Shown here: positions 18,151-29,926 of the stretch, piece after piece
Layout of the letters: each line of letters opens with the position of its first letter
How positions within the stretch are numbered: the stretch's first letter is position 1
From: Syncephalis plumigaleata
Lineage: Eukaryota; Zoopagomycota; Zoopagomycetes; Zoopagales; Piptocephalidaceae
Direction: 5' to 3'
Assembly: GCA_025201365.1 (NCBI GenBank)
Contig: JAIXMF010000155.1
Location: 1 to 29,926, forward strand
DNA: 29,926 nt
Position numbers and translations under genes: made by a program
Notes under the pieces: generated by a model
What the model was told of the DNA's origin: nothing
Database searches by the model: none
Seen by the model: only the letters and a program-made list of their open reading frames with translations

Positions 18151-19235
18151 CATTATTTCCTTGTTTATCATAAAAGGGAGAGCGGTAATTTAATACCGTA
18201 CGCGATAAACCCGTTGTATGCACTGATAATACCAGCCTACCTACCTACATACATACACATACTGTTTATCAGCCTAGTAATAGATATCCAGAATAATGCA
18301 CATATGTATTTATATATATATATATCTATATCTATTAGTCGGTCTTTTCTCTCTCTCGTCTATATACACGCATAGCAGTAATATAATCCTATATTCGCCT
18401 CCCTATTGCATTAAAGCGTGCAGCATAGTATCGTGCTACAACCATAGTTATTACTACGCTGTAGTCATTTCTATTCACATTGAAACAGGAACTCTATTGA
18501 TTACTTACTCATTCGTTTACTTACTTGCTTGCTCGCTCGCTCATTTGTTTGTATGCTTGTATGCTATATCTTTTTTCTCCTTCATTTTAACCATTTCATT
18601 TCTCTTTCTTTCTTCCCTTCCTTCTCCTTCTTCTACTTCTTCATTCCTCTCCATTCCTTCTCTCACTCTCACCTTCACCCTCATTCTCTTCTCTTCTCTT
18701 CTCTTCTCTTCTTTTCAACAGGCACGCAGCCAAGATCGAAACCGTACAACACGTACATGTGGAGGAGGGGAGAACCTAAACCAACACAACAGCAAAGACG
18801 AGTGTCACTCATTTCTTGTGCATCGTTAGCATACATCTATCATCTATAAAGCGAACGACCTATTAAAGACAACTTATAGGACGATCTGCGGTTCTACTCG
18901 TTCGAAACAGTCATCGTGCTACGCGATTCGTTCGACTGGTGAGCAACTGTCTGTTGTATGCTAATAGCTCGCGTGGTCGGTCAGTTGGTCGGTCAATAGA
19001 GTTATTGTTGTAACATTGGTTGTCATCGTTATTGTTTACACAACAACTATTGGATCACTATTGTGTAAGGTAGCGGCTAATTGAGAACGCGAGCAAAAAT
19101 AGAGCGAGAACGAGAGCGAGCAAACGATAGATAAGCGTACAAGCTCTCTTTCTTTCTTTACCTTTTTATTCTTGTTGTCTCGTTCGTTTACGCATTTCGT
19201 TTGTAATACCTTTCTTTAGACGCTTGGTTGTCGAC
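18151..19235 (+). other. Upstream region of the OGT gene: probable promoter and 5' UTR
   Basis: No coding gene is supported. There is a long pyrimidine tract at about 18565-18718 ending CTTTTCAACAG, which looks like a 3' splice site, and a second one (TACCTTTCTTTAG) ending at 19219, 16 bases before the ATG. A spliced 5' UTR is plausible. Open frames across the tract read as Ser/Phe/Leu/His strings and are composition artefacts. TA repeats occur at about 18311-18325. Confidence 0.5.
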
Positions 19236-22200
19236 ATGCAGGATCAGAAAGAACCGAACGTCGATTCACATGGAATAGGTTATACGCCCTATCATCAATC
19301 GCAGCCTAGCTATGTACAAAGCCAAGCCTCCTCTAATGCCATTGCCGAGACTATGGCCGCTGATTCTGCACTCGCGTACAATTCAACGAGAGCACTATTG
19401 ATGGGCACATCGCCGCAAGACACGGAAATGATGGATTCCGTCGCGGTAATGAACTCCATGCTAGCTGCCAATGCAGCATCGGCATCGGCGTCGGCATCAG
19501 CAACGCCATACGAACCAAAAGCCTATGGTAACACAATGAGTAGAAGCAATGTCGTCAATAATGCAGCTACCGTTTTTGGGGCAGCCAACCTGGGTGATAC
19601 CGCCGCCGCTTATCGTCATTCCGTATTACCATCGTCGCATAATACGACCAGCTTATCCAGTGCGCATACGATGGATGGTAGATCACACTTGGCATCATCT
19701 TCATTAGCATCATTAGCATCATTATCAACAGCAACCGCAGCAGCAGCAACAACAGCAACAGGTATGTTACTTTCTACTAATAATAGTGTTGAATGATTTA
19801 CGATGTATATCCATTGCACATCATTGATTGACTATCCCTTATTGACTCTATACTAATCGTATCTTGTTGTTTATCCTGTTTATTCGTAGGCAACAATGGA
19901 GGTATAATCCTTCAATTAGCCAATCAACTACGTTCGATGCAACACTGTGAAGGGAAACCGAATGACACATATCATACGCCGTATGATGTAGGAGTAGCAG
20001 CAGCAGCAGCAGCAGCGGCGGCGGGGGGCAGTATAGGCAATAATGCACCGGTCAATATATTGTCGCTGGATGATGCAACGATGGCCTCGGGATCTTCGCA
20101 GTTTCTAGCTACACCGACACTGCATAATGTTTATCAAGTGCAGCCACAATCGCATTTAGTCACACCTCAATTTCAAATTATGGCGCAACAACCGTTAGTT
20201 TCAATGGCACATGGTCAAATTCAACCTGATGCATTCAATCAGGCAGCATCCATAATATCAGGACTACAACAGCAACAATCACACATTCAGCAGCAACAGC
20301 AGCAACCACATTCAGCATATAACATGTATCCTTCTGTATCAGCAGTAGCAATGGCGGCAGCAGCAGCCGCAGTGGCAGCCAATGGAGGAGCTGGTAGTAA
20401 TCCTTCAGCTATGCGTTACTCGTTGCCTGCAATGATGATACCGCCGCCCTCTCCCAATATCTATCCATTCCTCGCCGTTGCTGATGATAAATGGCGACGT
20501 GACTCCACTTGGGGCGGTGTCGCCAGTCCACGACAACAATACTATGATCCTGTACGACCTCACACCAATCTATTGCATACGGGACGACGAGTTCCTGCGG
20601 CAGACTATGCGCGGTTAATGCGCGAATACGGAAGACCCGTTGAAGAGATTATGGCTGCTGCTGCTATAACCGGTCAATTACCACAAGATCCACAAGCTCG
20701 TCAGTTGTTTGCAGCGGCAGCGGTGGCGGCAGCCGCAGCCGCAGCTAATAATCATCATGGATCACTCCCATCTGGACAAGGTAGTCATTCGCAGCATCAA
20801 CATCAACATCAGCATCATCGACATTCACACTCGTTATCGCAAGTACACTATCCGCACACTGCCACACAATTAGCACATGGTTCTGTAGCACCACGACAAC
20901 ATATGACCGCAGCAGCGGCAGCGGCAGCAGCAGCAGCAGCAGCAGCAGCAATGCGTCAGTCACATCCACATCCACAACCACAGCCGCAACACAGAGCAAC
21001 CATGTCATTACATAATCAATGGCCGCAAACAGCCAATTATGATGTGCAACCGCAGCAGTCGCAACAGCAGCAATTATACATGCAGGGCATTCCATCGAAT
21101 TCAGCAATGCTGCCGTTGAATCCTAATAACACTGCCGCACTTGCATCGACACATGGTGCAGTGTCACTTTCAGCCGACATGGCCTATCAAGATATTAATA
21201 ATGAAGCGATGCGTGGTAAGTAACACTACAGTTTGACATCATAACTATACTAATAATAATAATGATTTATTATTAGATCGACTATTGGCTCAAGCGCATA
21301 GTATGTATGCGACTAAACCCCGTGATAATGGTCTTTTGCCGTTATTGAACATGATTCACACCCATCATCCAGACCATCTGCCGACCATGCTTCTAATGGC
21401 ATGCGTTTACTTTGCGCATCAGCATTATCAGATGTCGCTTCACTACAACGTGGAAATACTTAAACGCGACAGTCAATACGTCGAAGCCATGAGCAATATA
21501 GGCACTACGCTTCGTGGTATGGGCAGACATGCCGAGGCCGAGACATGGTGGTGGAAGGCCATTCAACTTCGACCCAACTACTGGGATGCCGTAGACAACC
21601 TGGTCGGTGTCCTGTGCAGCGTGGGATCCGAGGGCAAGGCCGATCCAGCCCGATATCATGAAGCGTTAAAAGTGTGCGAGTTCGTAGGTGCCAATGTGAT
21701 CGATCATAATGGCTGTGCCATTGTTCGATCCAGTCAAATCCCGCGTCTACAAAACGTACTACATGTAGCTGCCAATCTTCACTATCAACTAGGCGCATTG
21801 GATGCAGCACGACGTGAATACGAACGTGTGTTACGCGTCATGTTCAATGGTATTTCTATTGATACGATCATCTCACGTATTGGTCATATATTCGGACAGC
21901 AACAAGGCCATTTATTATTACTATTACCGGAACAAGCGATCAATCTAATGGCCATGCTATTCCCTGCAACTGATGGCAACCTGCCTAGTCTGGTCACTAC
22001 CACCATGTCGACGAGTGTCACCGGTACTGGTAATTCGGCCATTACCGCCGCTAATCAACAGCAGCACGATCTTTCCCCTGCTCAGCAGCAACAAAGCAAT
22101 CAAGTTACCGCCACAATCCTGTTGACCTTAGCTAAATGGCATCAGGACACGTCGTCATGTCCACCGGCTGCACTCGGCCTAGTCTTGCCTCTCTACTACT

Positions 22201-25200
22201 TATCCCTATCATTGCATCGTTCTCCGTCGACTTGCAACAATCTGGGCATTCTACTGAGTAGTATTCAACAATCCGTAGCGGATCCCGTAAGTGGCAGCGC
22301 ACTAAATGGACCACAATTAGCGATGCGCTACTACACCTATGGATTGAAGCTTGATCCGCGTCACGCTCATTTGTACACGAATCTTGGATCACTACTAAAG
22401 GATGCGGGTCAACTTGAACAAGCGATACAAATGTACGAGCGGGCGGTTCAGTTCAATCCTAAATTCGATGTAGCACTGGCGAATCTCGCCAATGCCGTGA
22501 AAGATGCCGGTCGTGTACAAGATAGTATCCAATGGTATAAGAGTGCAGTCGAGGTGAATCCCGACTTTTCTGAAGCAGTATGCGGTCTGGTCAACGCGTT
22601 AGGTGGTGTATGCGACTGGCGAGGACGAGGCGGTGTCGCGGCAGGCTGGGCGAGTGAGCCAGGCTGGATGGAGAAGGTGATCACCATTGTGGACAAGCAA
22701 CTTAACGAGAGTAGAAACTGGTCGAACGGCATACTACTGGCGAGTAACGAGGATGGGCGACGATTCCTTAAAGAGTTGCAACTAGCCTGGATGGGATTAA
22801 CGGCGATTACCTTTGACGCGGAAATCGAGTCGAGACTGGAACGTTTCATACCGCACTGGCTTAACGCTTCATCCCACAGTCAGATGCGTAATCAAGGAGG
22901 CTGGATATTTAGGGCACTCGACAAGTGTATGCGTCGTGTACAACACTATTGGTTCCTTGATCGACAACATGATGGCGGTCATAACAATCAAGTATCCACC
23001 ATTTACTCGAGTAACCTTTATAAGCAACGTCGTCAACTTATGCCAAAGACGACGACAACGACAGCATTGGCGTTAGCATCATCATCATCATCGTCGTCGT
23101 CGAGTGGTGTAGTGGCCGTTGATCATTATAAACGACCACGTTTACCGTTAATGGCACCACCACCGGTTCCTACCGTGCTACCATTCCACACCTTTACTTA
23201 TCCGCTTTCTCCCTTGCAAATACGTCTTATTTCGCATAGAAATGCACTGCGTATATCGCATAATACACTCTCTTCCAGCTGGTTACCATCTACCGTGTAC
23301 CCGCCGCCAGCCCCACCCTCTCCTAAACTGCGTATAGGCTATGTCAGTTCCGATTTCAATAATCATCCACTCGCCCATCTTATGCAGTCGGTGTTCGGTT
23401 TCCATAACCGCGAGCAATGTGTCGTGCTTTGTTATGCCACCACTCCTGCCGATGGTTCACCTTACCGTGCCAAGATAGAGCGGGAGTCCGATGTCTTCCT
23501 CGATGTTGCCTCCTGGACTACGCAAGCTATCGTGGAGCGTATTGTGGCCGATGGCGTGCACGTTCTAATCAATCTCAATGGCTACACTAAAGGCGCGCGT
23601 AACGAGATATTCGCCGCTCGTCCCTGTCCCGTGCAACTGGCATATATGGGATTTGCCGGCACTCTAGCCGCCGGTTGGTGCGACTACTTTATCGTGGATC
23701 CAATCGTGTGTCCACCCGAGACTGTAGCCTGGGAGAGATGGCGTGCTCGTTTATCGGCATCCACTGGATCATCGGCCATCGTGCCTATACAGGCGCACAT
23801 GAGCGGCGACTGTGGTCAAGACATTGATCCGGAGGATGAAACGGAACCCGACTGGGTGTATAGCGAACGACTAATCTACATGCCGCACTCCTACTTTGTC
23901 AACGATCATCGACAAGGCTTCCGCGAAGAGGACGAGGATATCGATGCCAGCGTCGAGATGCGATGGCAACACGAGGAGGATCGACGCTGGCGTATGCGTC
24001 GACAAGTATTCCCCGGTCTACGGGATGATGTAGTGATATTCGCCAATTTCAATCAATTATACAAAATGGACCCATGCATATTCCGTGCCTGGCTACGTAT
24101 TCTAGCCAGCGTGCCTAATGCCATTCTATGGCTACTACGATTCCCGGTAGCTGGCGAGCAACACATTCTGAATACGGCGGAAGAATGGGCGGGAAAAGAG
24201 ATTGCCTCACGTATCGTGTTTACAGGTGAGTATTTATGAATATATACACACATAGATATATAATTAATTAACAATGGTATTTTATGTTACGTAGACGTGG
24301 CTGCTAAGCAGATTCACATTCATCGTGGTCGAGTTGCCGATCTATTCCTTGATACGCCGGAATGCAACGGGCACACAACATCGGCGGATATTTTGTGGTC
24401 AGGCACACCGATATTGACCCTGCCGCGTCATCGACATAAAATGTGTTCAAGAGTGGCGGCAAGTATTGCCTATGCCACCGGTTATGGCGAGCAAATGATC
24501 GTGGATAATGAAGAGGCGTATGTTGCGCGTGCCATTGAATATGCACGTACCCTCTACTGGGATTATACTTCGGATCCTATGCCACCTTCTGCATTTACTA
24601 GCATCAATAGTGGCAGTACCGATAACACTATCGATAATAGCAAGTCTAGCTCACTGGTTAATAATATGCCATCCTCGAATGCTCGTATACCCGCCAATCT
24701 AATGGATCATGGTCATTCACCACAACCACGAGCCGGTCTACATCGACGTGGACATGGTGCATTGATCGAACTACGCAAGGAACTATTCCTTAATCGGGAT
24801 ACATCACCATTATTCGATACTAGTCGATGGGTGCGCAATCTAGAGAAAGGCTACTGGGAGGCATGGCGACGATGGGCATCGGGTGATGAGTTTATCGTGG
24901 ATGACGTGAACGACATTAGCGATACACGCGACAATGTAATGACTCTTGACGAACTAATGAAGAAGACCGGTAGTATCTACATTATGGACGATATAGACGG
25001 TGCAGCCTCTAGTCATTCCAATTATGGTACTAGTATATTAAATGAAGGCACGACAACTACGACAAATACTACTGCTACTACTACTGCTACCAATAGTAGT
25101 AATAGTAGTACTGATTACGAGGCACAGAAAACGAGTCATTTAATGGTGAATACCGCTACTACTACCACTACTACGAATAACACAACGACACTATCATCTT

Positions 25201-25340
25201 CGACATTGGTCTCGCCATCTTCATTATCGTATCCGACATCAACTCCATCAGCGCCATCAGCGTCATCTCCTGTAACATCACGTAAACGACGTTCCATGCA
25301 CACCACTCCTAGATTATCTACAGCGGCTGCCCTAAGTTAG
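19236..25340 (+). CDS. O-GlcNAc transferase-type protein (TPR plus GT41 domain)
   Basis: Model: join(19236..19761, 19890..21215, 21277..24225, 24295..25340), 1948 residues; all three introns are phase 1 (GTATGT, GTAAGT and GTGAGT donors, TAG acceptors). The ATG at 19236 is the first in frame. Residues 1-617 are a low-complexity extension rich in Gln, His, Ala and Ser. TPR-like repeats follow (e.g. YVEAMSNIGTTLRGMGRHAE; AHLYTNLGSLLKDAGQLEQA; FDVALANLANAVKDAGRVQD). The catalytic region starts near residue 1302 with LRIGYVSSDFNNHPLAH (His1314, His1318), then LINLNGYTKGARNE, FNQLYKMDP (Lys1547), IHIHRGR, and NGHTTSADILW (His1627, Asp1632), as in animal OGT. OGT moves GlcNAc from UDP-GlcNAc to Ser/Thr of nuclear and cytosolic proteins; a fucose donor (SPINDLY-like) is the alternative. 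The tail after about residue 1690 is Ser/Thr/Asn-rich. Confidence 0.93.
19996..20025 (+). repeat. GCA/GCG trinucleotide repeat encoding poly-Ala
   Basis: A run of GCA codons passes into GCG codons and encodes about nine alanines within the N-terminal extension of the OGT-like protein. Being a microsatellite, it is likely length-variable. Confidence 0.8.
20908..20950 (+). repeat. GCA trinucleotide repeat encoding poly-Ala
   Basis: About fourteen GCA/GCG codons give a poly-alanine run between a His-rich stretch (20798-20830) and a His/Pro/Gln stretch (20961-20990). All are in the disordered N-terminal extension of the OGT-like protein. Confidence 0.8.
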
Positions 25341-25995
25341 CATGCTTTTTGTTTGGTGTGTTTGCAAACTATACACGATGTGATTACTCTATTACCGCTA
25401 GAGTAGTAGTGCTACTACTAGTTATGGTTATTCCTTCTACGTCATTTGTATTTTATTTCTCTTCAACTTCTACTCCATTACATTGTCATCGTCATCGTCA
25501 TTATTGTTATCTGATGATAACGTACTAACTACATGATCGTTTCTACATTTATTAAATCATTAGGAGATGATAATAATATAGCTATTACGCATAGTTAAGC
25601 ATTGATCATACTATGCACACTTTGTTCCCTTTCTTTAACTCATATATATCTTACCTTTATATAGGCAATGACCATTGCTAAAAAGTATGCTCAAACAATA
25701 AACTTGCCACACAAATGGAGTAGATGAATAAACATGCTTTTAACATAAGTACATATATATAGATGATTAAACAATATACTAGATTTATTAGCAAGTGAAT
25801 CATTATGATAATGATAATGATGATAGTAGTAGTAGCATAACACATTCTACAGTTACATAGTCAAAAGAAGACAAGCGAACAAACAGACAACAAAATGCAA
25901 GTTATCTATTCCTTTAGACAATTATACGATAATAGTAGTAGTAGTAACACACTGATCGATAATGACAAGCGTATTTATATTATACACAAGGTAAT
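25341..25995. other. Intergenic region between convergent genes
   Basis: No gene seen. It contains the 3' UTRs of the OGT gene and of the minus-strand gene. A near-perfect inverted repeat AGTAGTAG-TG-CTACTACT lies around 25402-25419. ATGATAATGATAATGATG and GTAGTAGTAG microsatellites are near 25805-25838 and 25932-25945. Confidence 0.65.
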
Positions 25996-28570
25996 TCAAT
26001 CAAACTCGGCAGGCCATAATCGATCGAATATCCTGTGTTCATGTCGATTCGTACGTGTTGTACCGTAATCACTAGTCATTCCACTACTAACATCTAGATT
26101 CGATGAGAATGCCATGTATGATGGATCATCACCTAATGGATAACAATGATTCAATGTGGAATGATGATGTTGCTGTTGTTGCTGTTGTTGATGAGAGAAG
26201 CTAAGAATATCATCACGGTAGGATAGGAAACGAGCATGTCGATAGAGTGCTCGCCATAAAGTGAGTAATAAACGAAAGTTAGGATCTGCCGTTGTATTAC
26301 GTGTGGGTCTATAAAGCAATGAATGAATGATAATAATAATAAAAGTAAGTATTATGTTAATGAGCTATATAAAAGTAAATTACCTTTCTACGAATGCTAC
26401 AGGATCATCTAGACCATCTAATAGTACTTCACGATATGATCCACTTGCTGTACGTCGAAGTACCCGTGTATTACTGTGACTACTACTGTTACTATTATCA
26501 TTACTAATAGTAGGCGATGTTGAGGTGACATCATGATATATTGCTGGATTGATGCCATTCATTCTAGTATCTTGTCTATTATAATCCCAACTAGTCATCT
26601 CTGCTTCTTGTTGTTGTGCTGACCATACAGCATCATTATTGGTTACGAATGCTACATTACTATCACTATTATGGTTTGTAGTACTGTTGGTATATGAATT
26701 ATCATGAATAGAGGAAGGTATTGCTGCTGCTGTTGTTACTGCTACTTCATCCGTTGAATCCGATGATAATGTCGGTTTAAAGTTGACACGCATCGGATCT
26801 TTAATGTAACCAGGTGCGGTAGGTCGACGTCGAACGGCAAATGAGTGGAATAACGACTTAGAACGAGAAGTAGATCGTCGTGATTCAGTCCATTTATTAG
26901 ACGACGATGATGATGATGGTGATGATGCTCTGTCATTAGATATATCTTCATCGAAATCATCATTAGGCAAGTGTAATACATCCGAGGGATTCTCTGTCAA
27001 ATAGTGACGTTGCTCGAATCGATAGGCAGCCATTGCATCAGAACAACTTGATAGATAGTTTGCTGGATGCCACTAATTGATTATAATAAATATACACGTA
27101 GATTAATCATTCATGTCTATATATATATATATGATGTTAGTAACTTACACTAACTGCTTCAGAGAATACTATGGCTGATTTCAAGGATAAATCACCCAAC
27201 ATATTGATCGAGGCATTAACGAGTGACTTGATCGATAATGAACGAGTTTTCTGATTTCTACTAATCATTAACCCGCCATGTTGATTATCGGTACTTAGGA
27301 TCGCATTAGATGCAGTGGTGGCTGTAGCAGTAATATCCCCATGATTACTATGAGGTAGTGTAACCAATTCCGAATGATGCTGCTGATATGAGGTTGCACT
27401 AGTATCAGTAGATGCTACTGGAGATAAAGAGAGTGTAGATGACGCTGCTTGACTAGAATGATCTGATAATGGAGTAGATGCAAGTGTATTAGTATGGAAT
27501 GAGGTCTCCTGTTCCATACTTGTTAGTAATGGACTTGTCACGATAGAATGAATAGTAGATGGACTAGCATTTGCTGTTGATGATGTAGTAGATGCTATAC
27601 CAGGTGCTACAGGTGCTAATGCCAATTCTTGACGTAGAGCACGTAACTCTTCAGGTCTTCCCAATACACGAGCAACGTTATTATGATTGGAACGAGGTCG
27701 AGAATAGGATTGAACTCGAGGTCGGTGTTGATGACCTGTAGCAATGGATGGATTGCCAGCTAGTGTCTCTGATGGATAACCATTATCTGTTTCCGTAGCA
27801 CTCATACTAATAGATCGTCGTCGTAATAATAACTCCCATGCATGTTGCTGCTGACTAGTATGTTGACTAGCTTGTTGACTAGGTGGCGGTAGTGGTGACA
27901 ACATTATAGGCATAGTAGCGGATTCCAGTTCAGGCGATGATAACATTTCATAATCTGAACTATCAGGACTAGTATGACCTGATGAGGCAGCATTATTCGT
28001 ACGACGAGTACGAGTAGTGACACTTTTAGTGGAATGATCATCATAATCCTCTGATTCTAAAGTATCAACACTAATGATTTTCGTATTTATAGATGAAGTA
28101 GAAATGACGGTATCAGCTGATTTCTCTATTGCTTGAGCCATTTCTTTGCTGCTGTTATCCTTGTTATTGTTATCGTCAAATGTCTTTAACGACGAGTCGG
28201 TCTTCTTCTTTGAACCACGCTGATGAAGTGACAAACTAAGTGGTGCTGGAATACCGCCTACTGTACCAGTGTAGACACTCTGACCAGCACGCGTTGGCAT
28301 AGAAAGTTGTCGACGTTGTGCAATGGTAGGTGGTGATTTCGTTTGGTCATTACGCTTATACTGCGACTTGACCCGTTGACGTTCCTCGTCCGTTATACCC
28401 GGCACTACACTACGATGTGTGGTGATAGTGGGTGTTGCGGGGGCAGTAGCCGTAAGTTCTACCCAGTCATCGTCACCGCCTAGAGACGACAACGACTCGG
28501 ACGACAACGAAGAAGGAGCCGCACGAGTTGAACGGTCCTGAGACGAGAATGTTTGTTGTTTTTGCGACAT
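25996..28570 (-). CDS. Ser/Thr-rich, mostly disordered protein of unknown function with a LIR-like motif
   Basis: Model: complement(join(25996..26308, 26384..27072, 27149..28570)), 807 residues, ATG at 28570. Introns are 76 and 75 nt with GTAAGT and GTAATT donors and TAG acceptors, phases 0 and 2. Near the N-terminus the sequence SLGGDDDWVELTA (Trp36) fits the Atg8/LC3-interacting consensus, an acidic run then W-x-x-L. Most of the protein is Ser, Thr, Asn and Gln rich. More ordered parts are GRPEELRALRQELALAP; a possible amphipathic helix SIKSLVNASINMLGDLSLKS; a basic patch SLFHSFAVRRRPTAPGYIKD; and, in the last exon, NFRLLLTLWRALYRHARFLS, followed by a Gln/His run. No catalytic domain, signal peptide or clear membrane segment is visible. 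I do not recognise the family. The clean frame through three exons makes it a real gene; a role in selective autophagy is a guess from one short motif. Confidence 0.8.
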
Positions 28571-29926
28571 TACGAGTGTCGTTCCCGCTCAACGTAAATA
28601 TCAGCTATATGACGAATAAGCACAACAATTACCAAGGGTAATTACCCGAAGAAGAGATAGATAGATAGATAGATAGATAGATAGGTGGAGGTAATGACGG
28701 ACAAGGGAATGTGACAGTCACACATATACACACTGTAATAGGTGGTGGTAGGGGGAAAATGCTCAGATGAGAATTCAGTAAAAGAGCACTACTAGTACTA
28801 GTAGCAGTATACGCAAGAGTTGTATTATAATTGCAGTTAATATGGTTAATGAGTGAATAGAAAGAAGCAGAGAGAGAAACCCCAACAGTGAAGTTGGACA
28901 AGGCTAGCGAAAAGAAAGACAAGGGGCAAGTATAATGAGTGATGAGGTAGTCGAGGTAATGAGTTTGCGCTACTAGTTATAGCCTTTACTGCATGTACTA
29001 CTACTACTACCACTGTAGGCTGTAAAGGCTGCTGTATCGCCTAAGGATATTCTCGTGTATGCTTGAAGTAGACAAGAGAAGAGAGGCGTGTGTAAAAATG
29101 AGTATGTGTGTTCCCGTTGGTTGATAGGCACGTATGTATGTATGTATGCATGCGTACATGCACCAAGTAAAGAGTGAAAGCTAATACGATGATTTGTTCA
29201 GTATGGAAGAATGAAGATATATGGTGTGTATAGATAAGCTTTCAATAGAAAAGATGACAATGAGCAATGATATCTTCTAATAACAAATAGAAAGGAAAGG
29301 AAAGGAAAGAGAAAGAGAAGCAAGCAGATTAGTAATGATGTAGTTCATCTCGATGATGGTTGTCTAATATTGTAGACGTATAATCTTTTTGTTTTGTTTT
29401 ATTCGATTAATGCAAGCATCATATATAAAACAGAATGAATGCATACAAGAGATGAGGCATATGATCACGCGGAGTCTGTTTCTACTCCTTACTTTTACGA
29501 TAGAGAATAGGACGTATATATCATCGGAAACAGAATGCCTTATCTATGGAGAGAGACTATTAGACTACACATCTATCTATTTCTTACAATAGTAGATTGT
29601 ATTATTGATAATTTGAACGATTAATGACGAATACAAATGCATCTCATACTGCAATGTTGCCTGTTTCCTCGTTTACTTATTGCATACGTCATCCTTGACT
29701 TATAGCACGTCAGTCAGATGACACTTGTTCTCCACTCTATGATCGATTCATTTCAGGTTTTTATGTCATATTACTGGATAGAAGGCATTTCAAGTCATGT
29801 CAATAGATGTTTATGCTGTTGCTGATTCAGTTTATTGGATGATTGGTTTCATCTGATAGATAATCTCTATCGGAAATACTCGGATACTCGACTTTATCAC
29901 AATGCATACTGATTAAACGATGGATT
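28571..29926. other. No gene supported; upstream region of the minus-strand gene, with microsatellites and inverted repeats
   Basis: Open frames are short and of low complexity. The region holds a GATA repeat (28656-28683), a GTAT repeat (about 29131-29148), GGAAA repeats (about 29291-29310), a 16-bp perfect palindrome (28789-28804) and an inverted repeat AGCCTTTAC/GTAAAGGCT (28981-28989 with 29022-29030). Purine-rich plus-strand stretches are the complement of the pyrimidine tracts seen upstream of HAS1 and OGT, consistent with promoter DNA of the minus-strand gene. Confidence 0.6.
28656..28683. repeat. GATA tetranucleotide microsatellite
   Basis: About seven tandem GATA units lie about 90 bp upstream of the start codon of the minus-strand gene. 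Simple repeat; probably length-variable. Confidence 0.9.

Noticed and set aside
18296-18849. Two overlapping open frames upstream of OGT
   Set aside because: They follow a pyrimidine tract and read as Ser/Phe/Leu/His strings; better explained as promoter or 5' UTR intron.
18890-18945. Possible tRNA gene from the TTCGAAA and TTCGACT strings
   Set aside because: No acceptor, D or anticodon stems could be paired around them.
28629-28922. 97-codon minus-strand open frame upstream of the Ser/Thr-rich gene
   Set aside because: Its C-terminal part is the translated GATA repeat, and the rest is low-complexity promoter-like DNA.

Overview
The window looks like nuclear DNA of a fungus, probably an early-diverging (non-Dikarya) lineage. 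The genes are split by short introns of about 59-105 nt with GTAAGT, GTGAGT or GTATGT donors, TAG acceptors and CTAAT/CTAAC-like branch sites. A Has1-type DEAD-box helicase is clearly of the fungal/eukaryotic kind, and there is a full O-GlcNAc-transferase-type (GT41) protein. Noncoding DNA is AT-rich with many microsatellites and pyrimidine tracts. The placement is inferred; no rRNA, tRNA or species marker was found.

Layout. (1) 1-1201, plus strand: the 3' part of a gene for a low-complexity, Asn/Thr/Ala-rich, probably nuclear protein, tentatively LIM-domain-binding (LDB/SEUSS)-like. (2) 1982-8163, minus strand: a tandem array of four paralogous genes (A, B, C, D from low to high coordinate) for 250-301-residue multi-pass membrane proteins with identical four-exon structure (intron phases 1, 2, 0; exon 2 always 118 nt). 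I recognise no known family. Positive loop charges fit an N-out protein with six or seven membrane helices, and seven with the C-terminus inside would be GPCR-like. A decayed fifth copy probably lies at about 8669-9060. This array is the most likely undescribed system here. (3) 9149-11218, plus: HAS1. (4) 11390-18146, plus: a complete Ty3/gypsy LTR retrotransposon with identical 267-bp LTRs, a 4-bp target duplication, gag, a pol ORF (protease, RT, RNase H, dUTPase), and a separate integrase ORF after one in-frame stop. (5) 19236-25340, plus: a 1948-residue OGT/GT41 protein with a long Gln/His/Ala-rich N-terminal extension. (6) 25996-28570, minus: an 807-residue Ser/Thr-rich protein of unknown function with a DDDWVEL motif resembling an Atg8-binding LIR. 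(7) 28571-29926: no supported gene.

The genes do not form one pathway. HAS1 (ribosome biogenesis) and OGT (nucleocytoplasmic protein glycosylation) are housekeeping or regulatory genes. The membrane-protein array is a lineage-specific expansion with signs of recent gene conversion and decay. The retroelement is a recent insertion between HAS1 and OGT. Spliced models were built by hand from splice consensus, phase and paralogue comparison, and they close in frame throughout; the least certain junctions are the first intron of the first gene and the first intron of HAS1.
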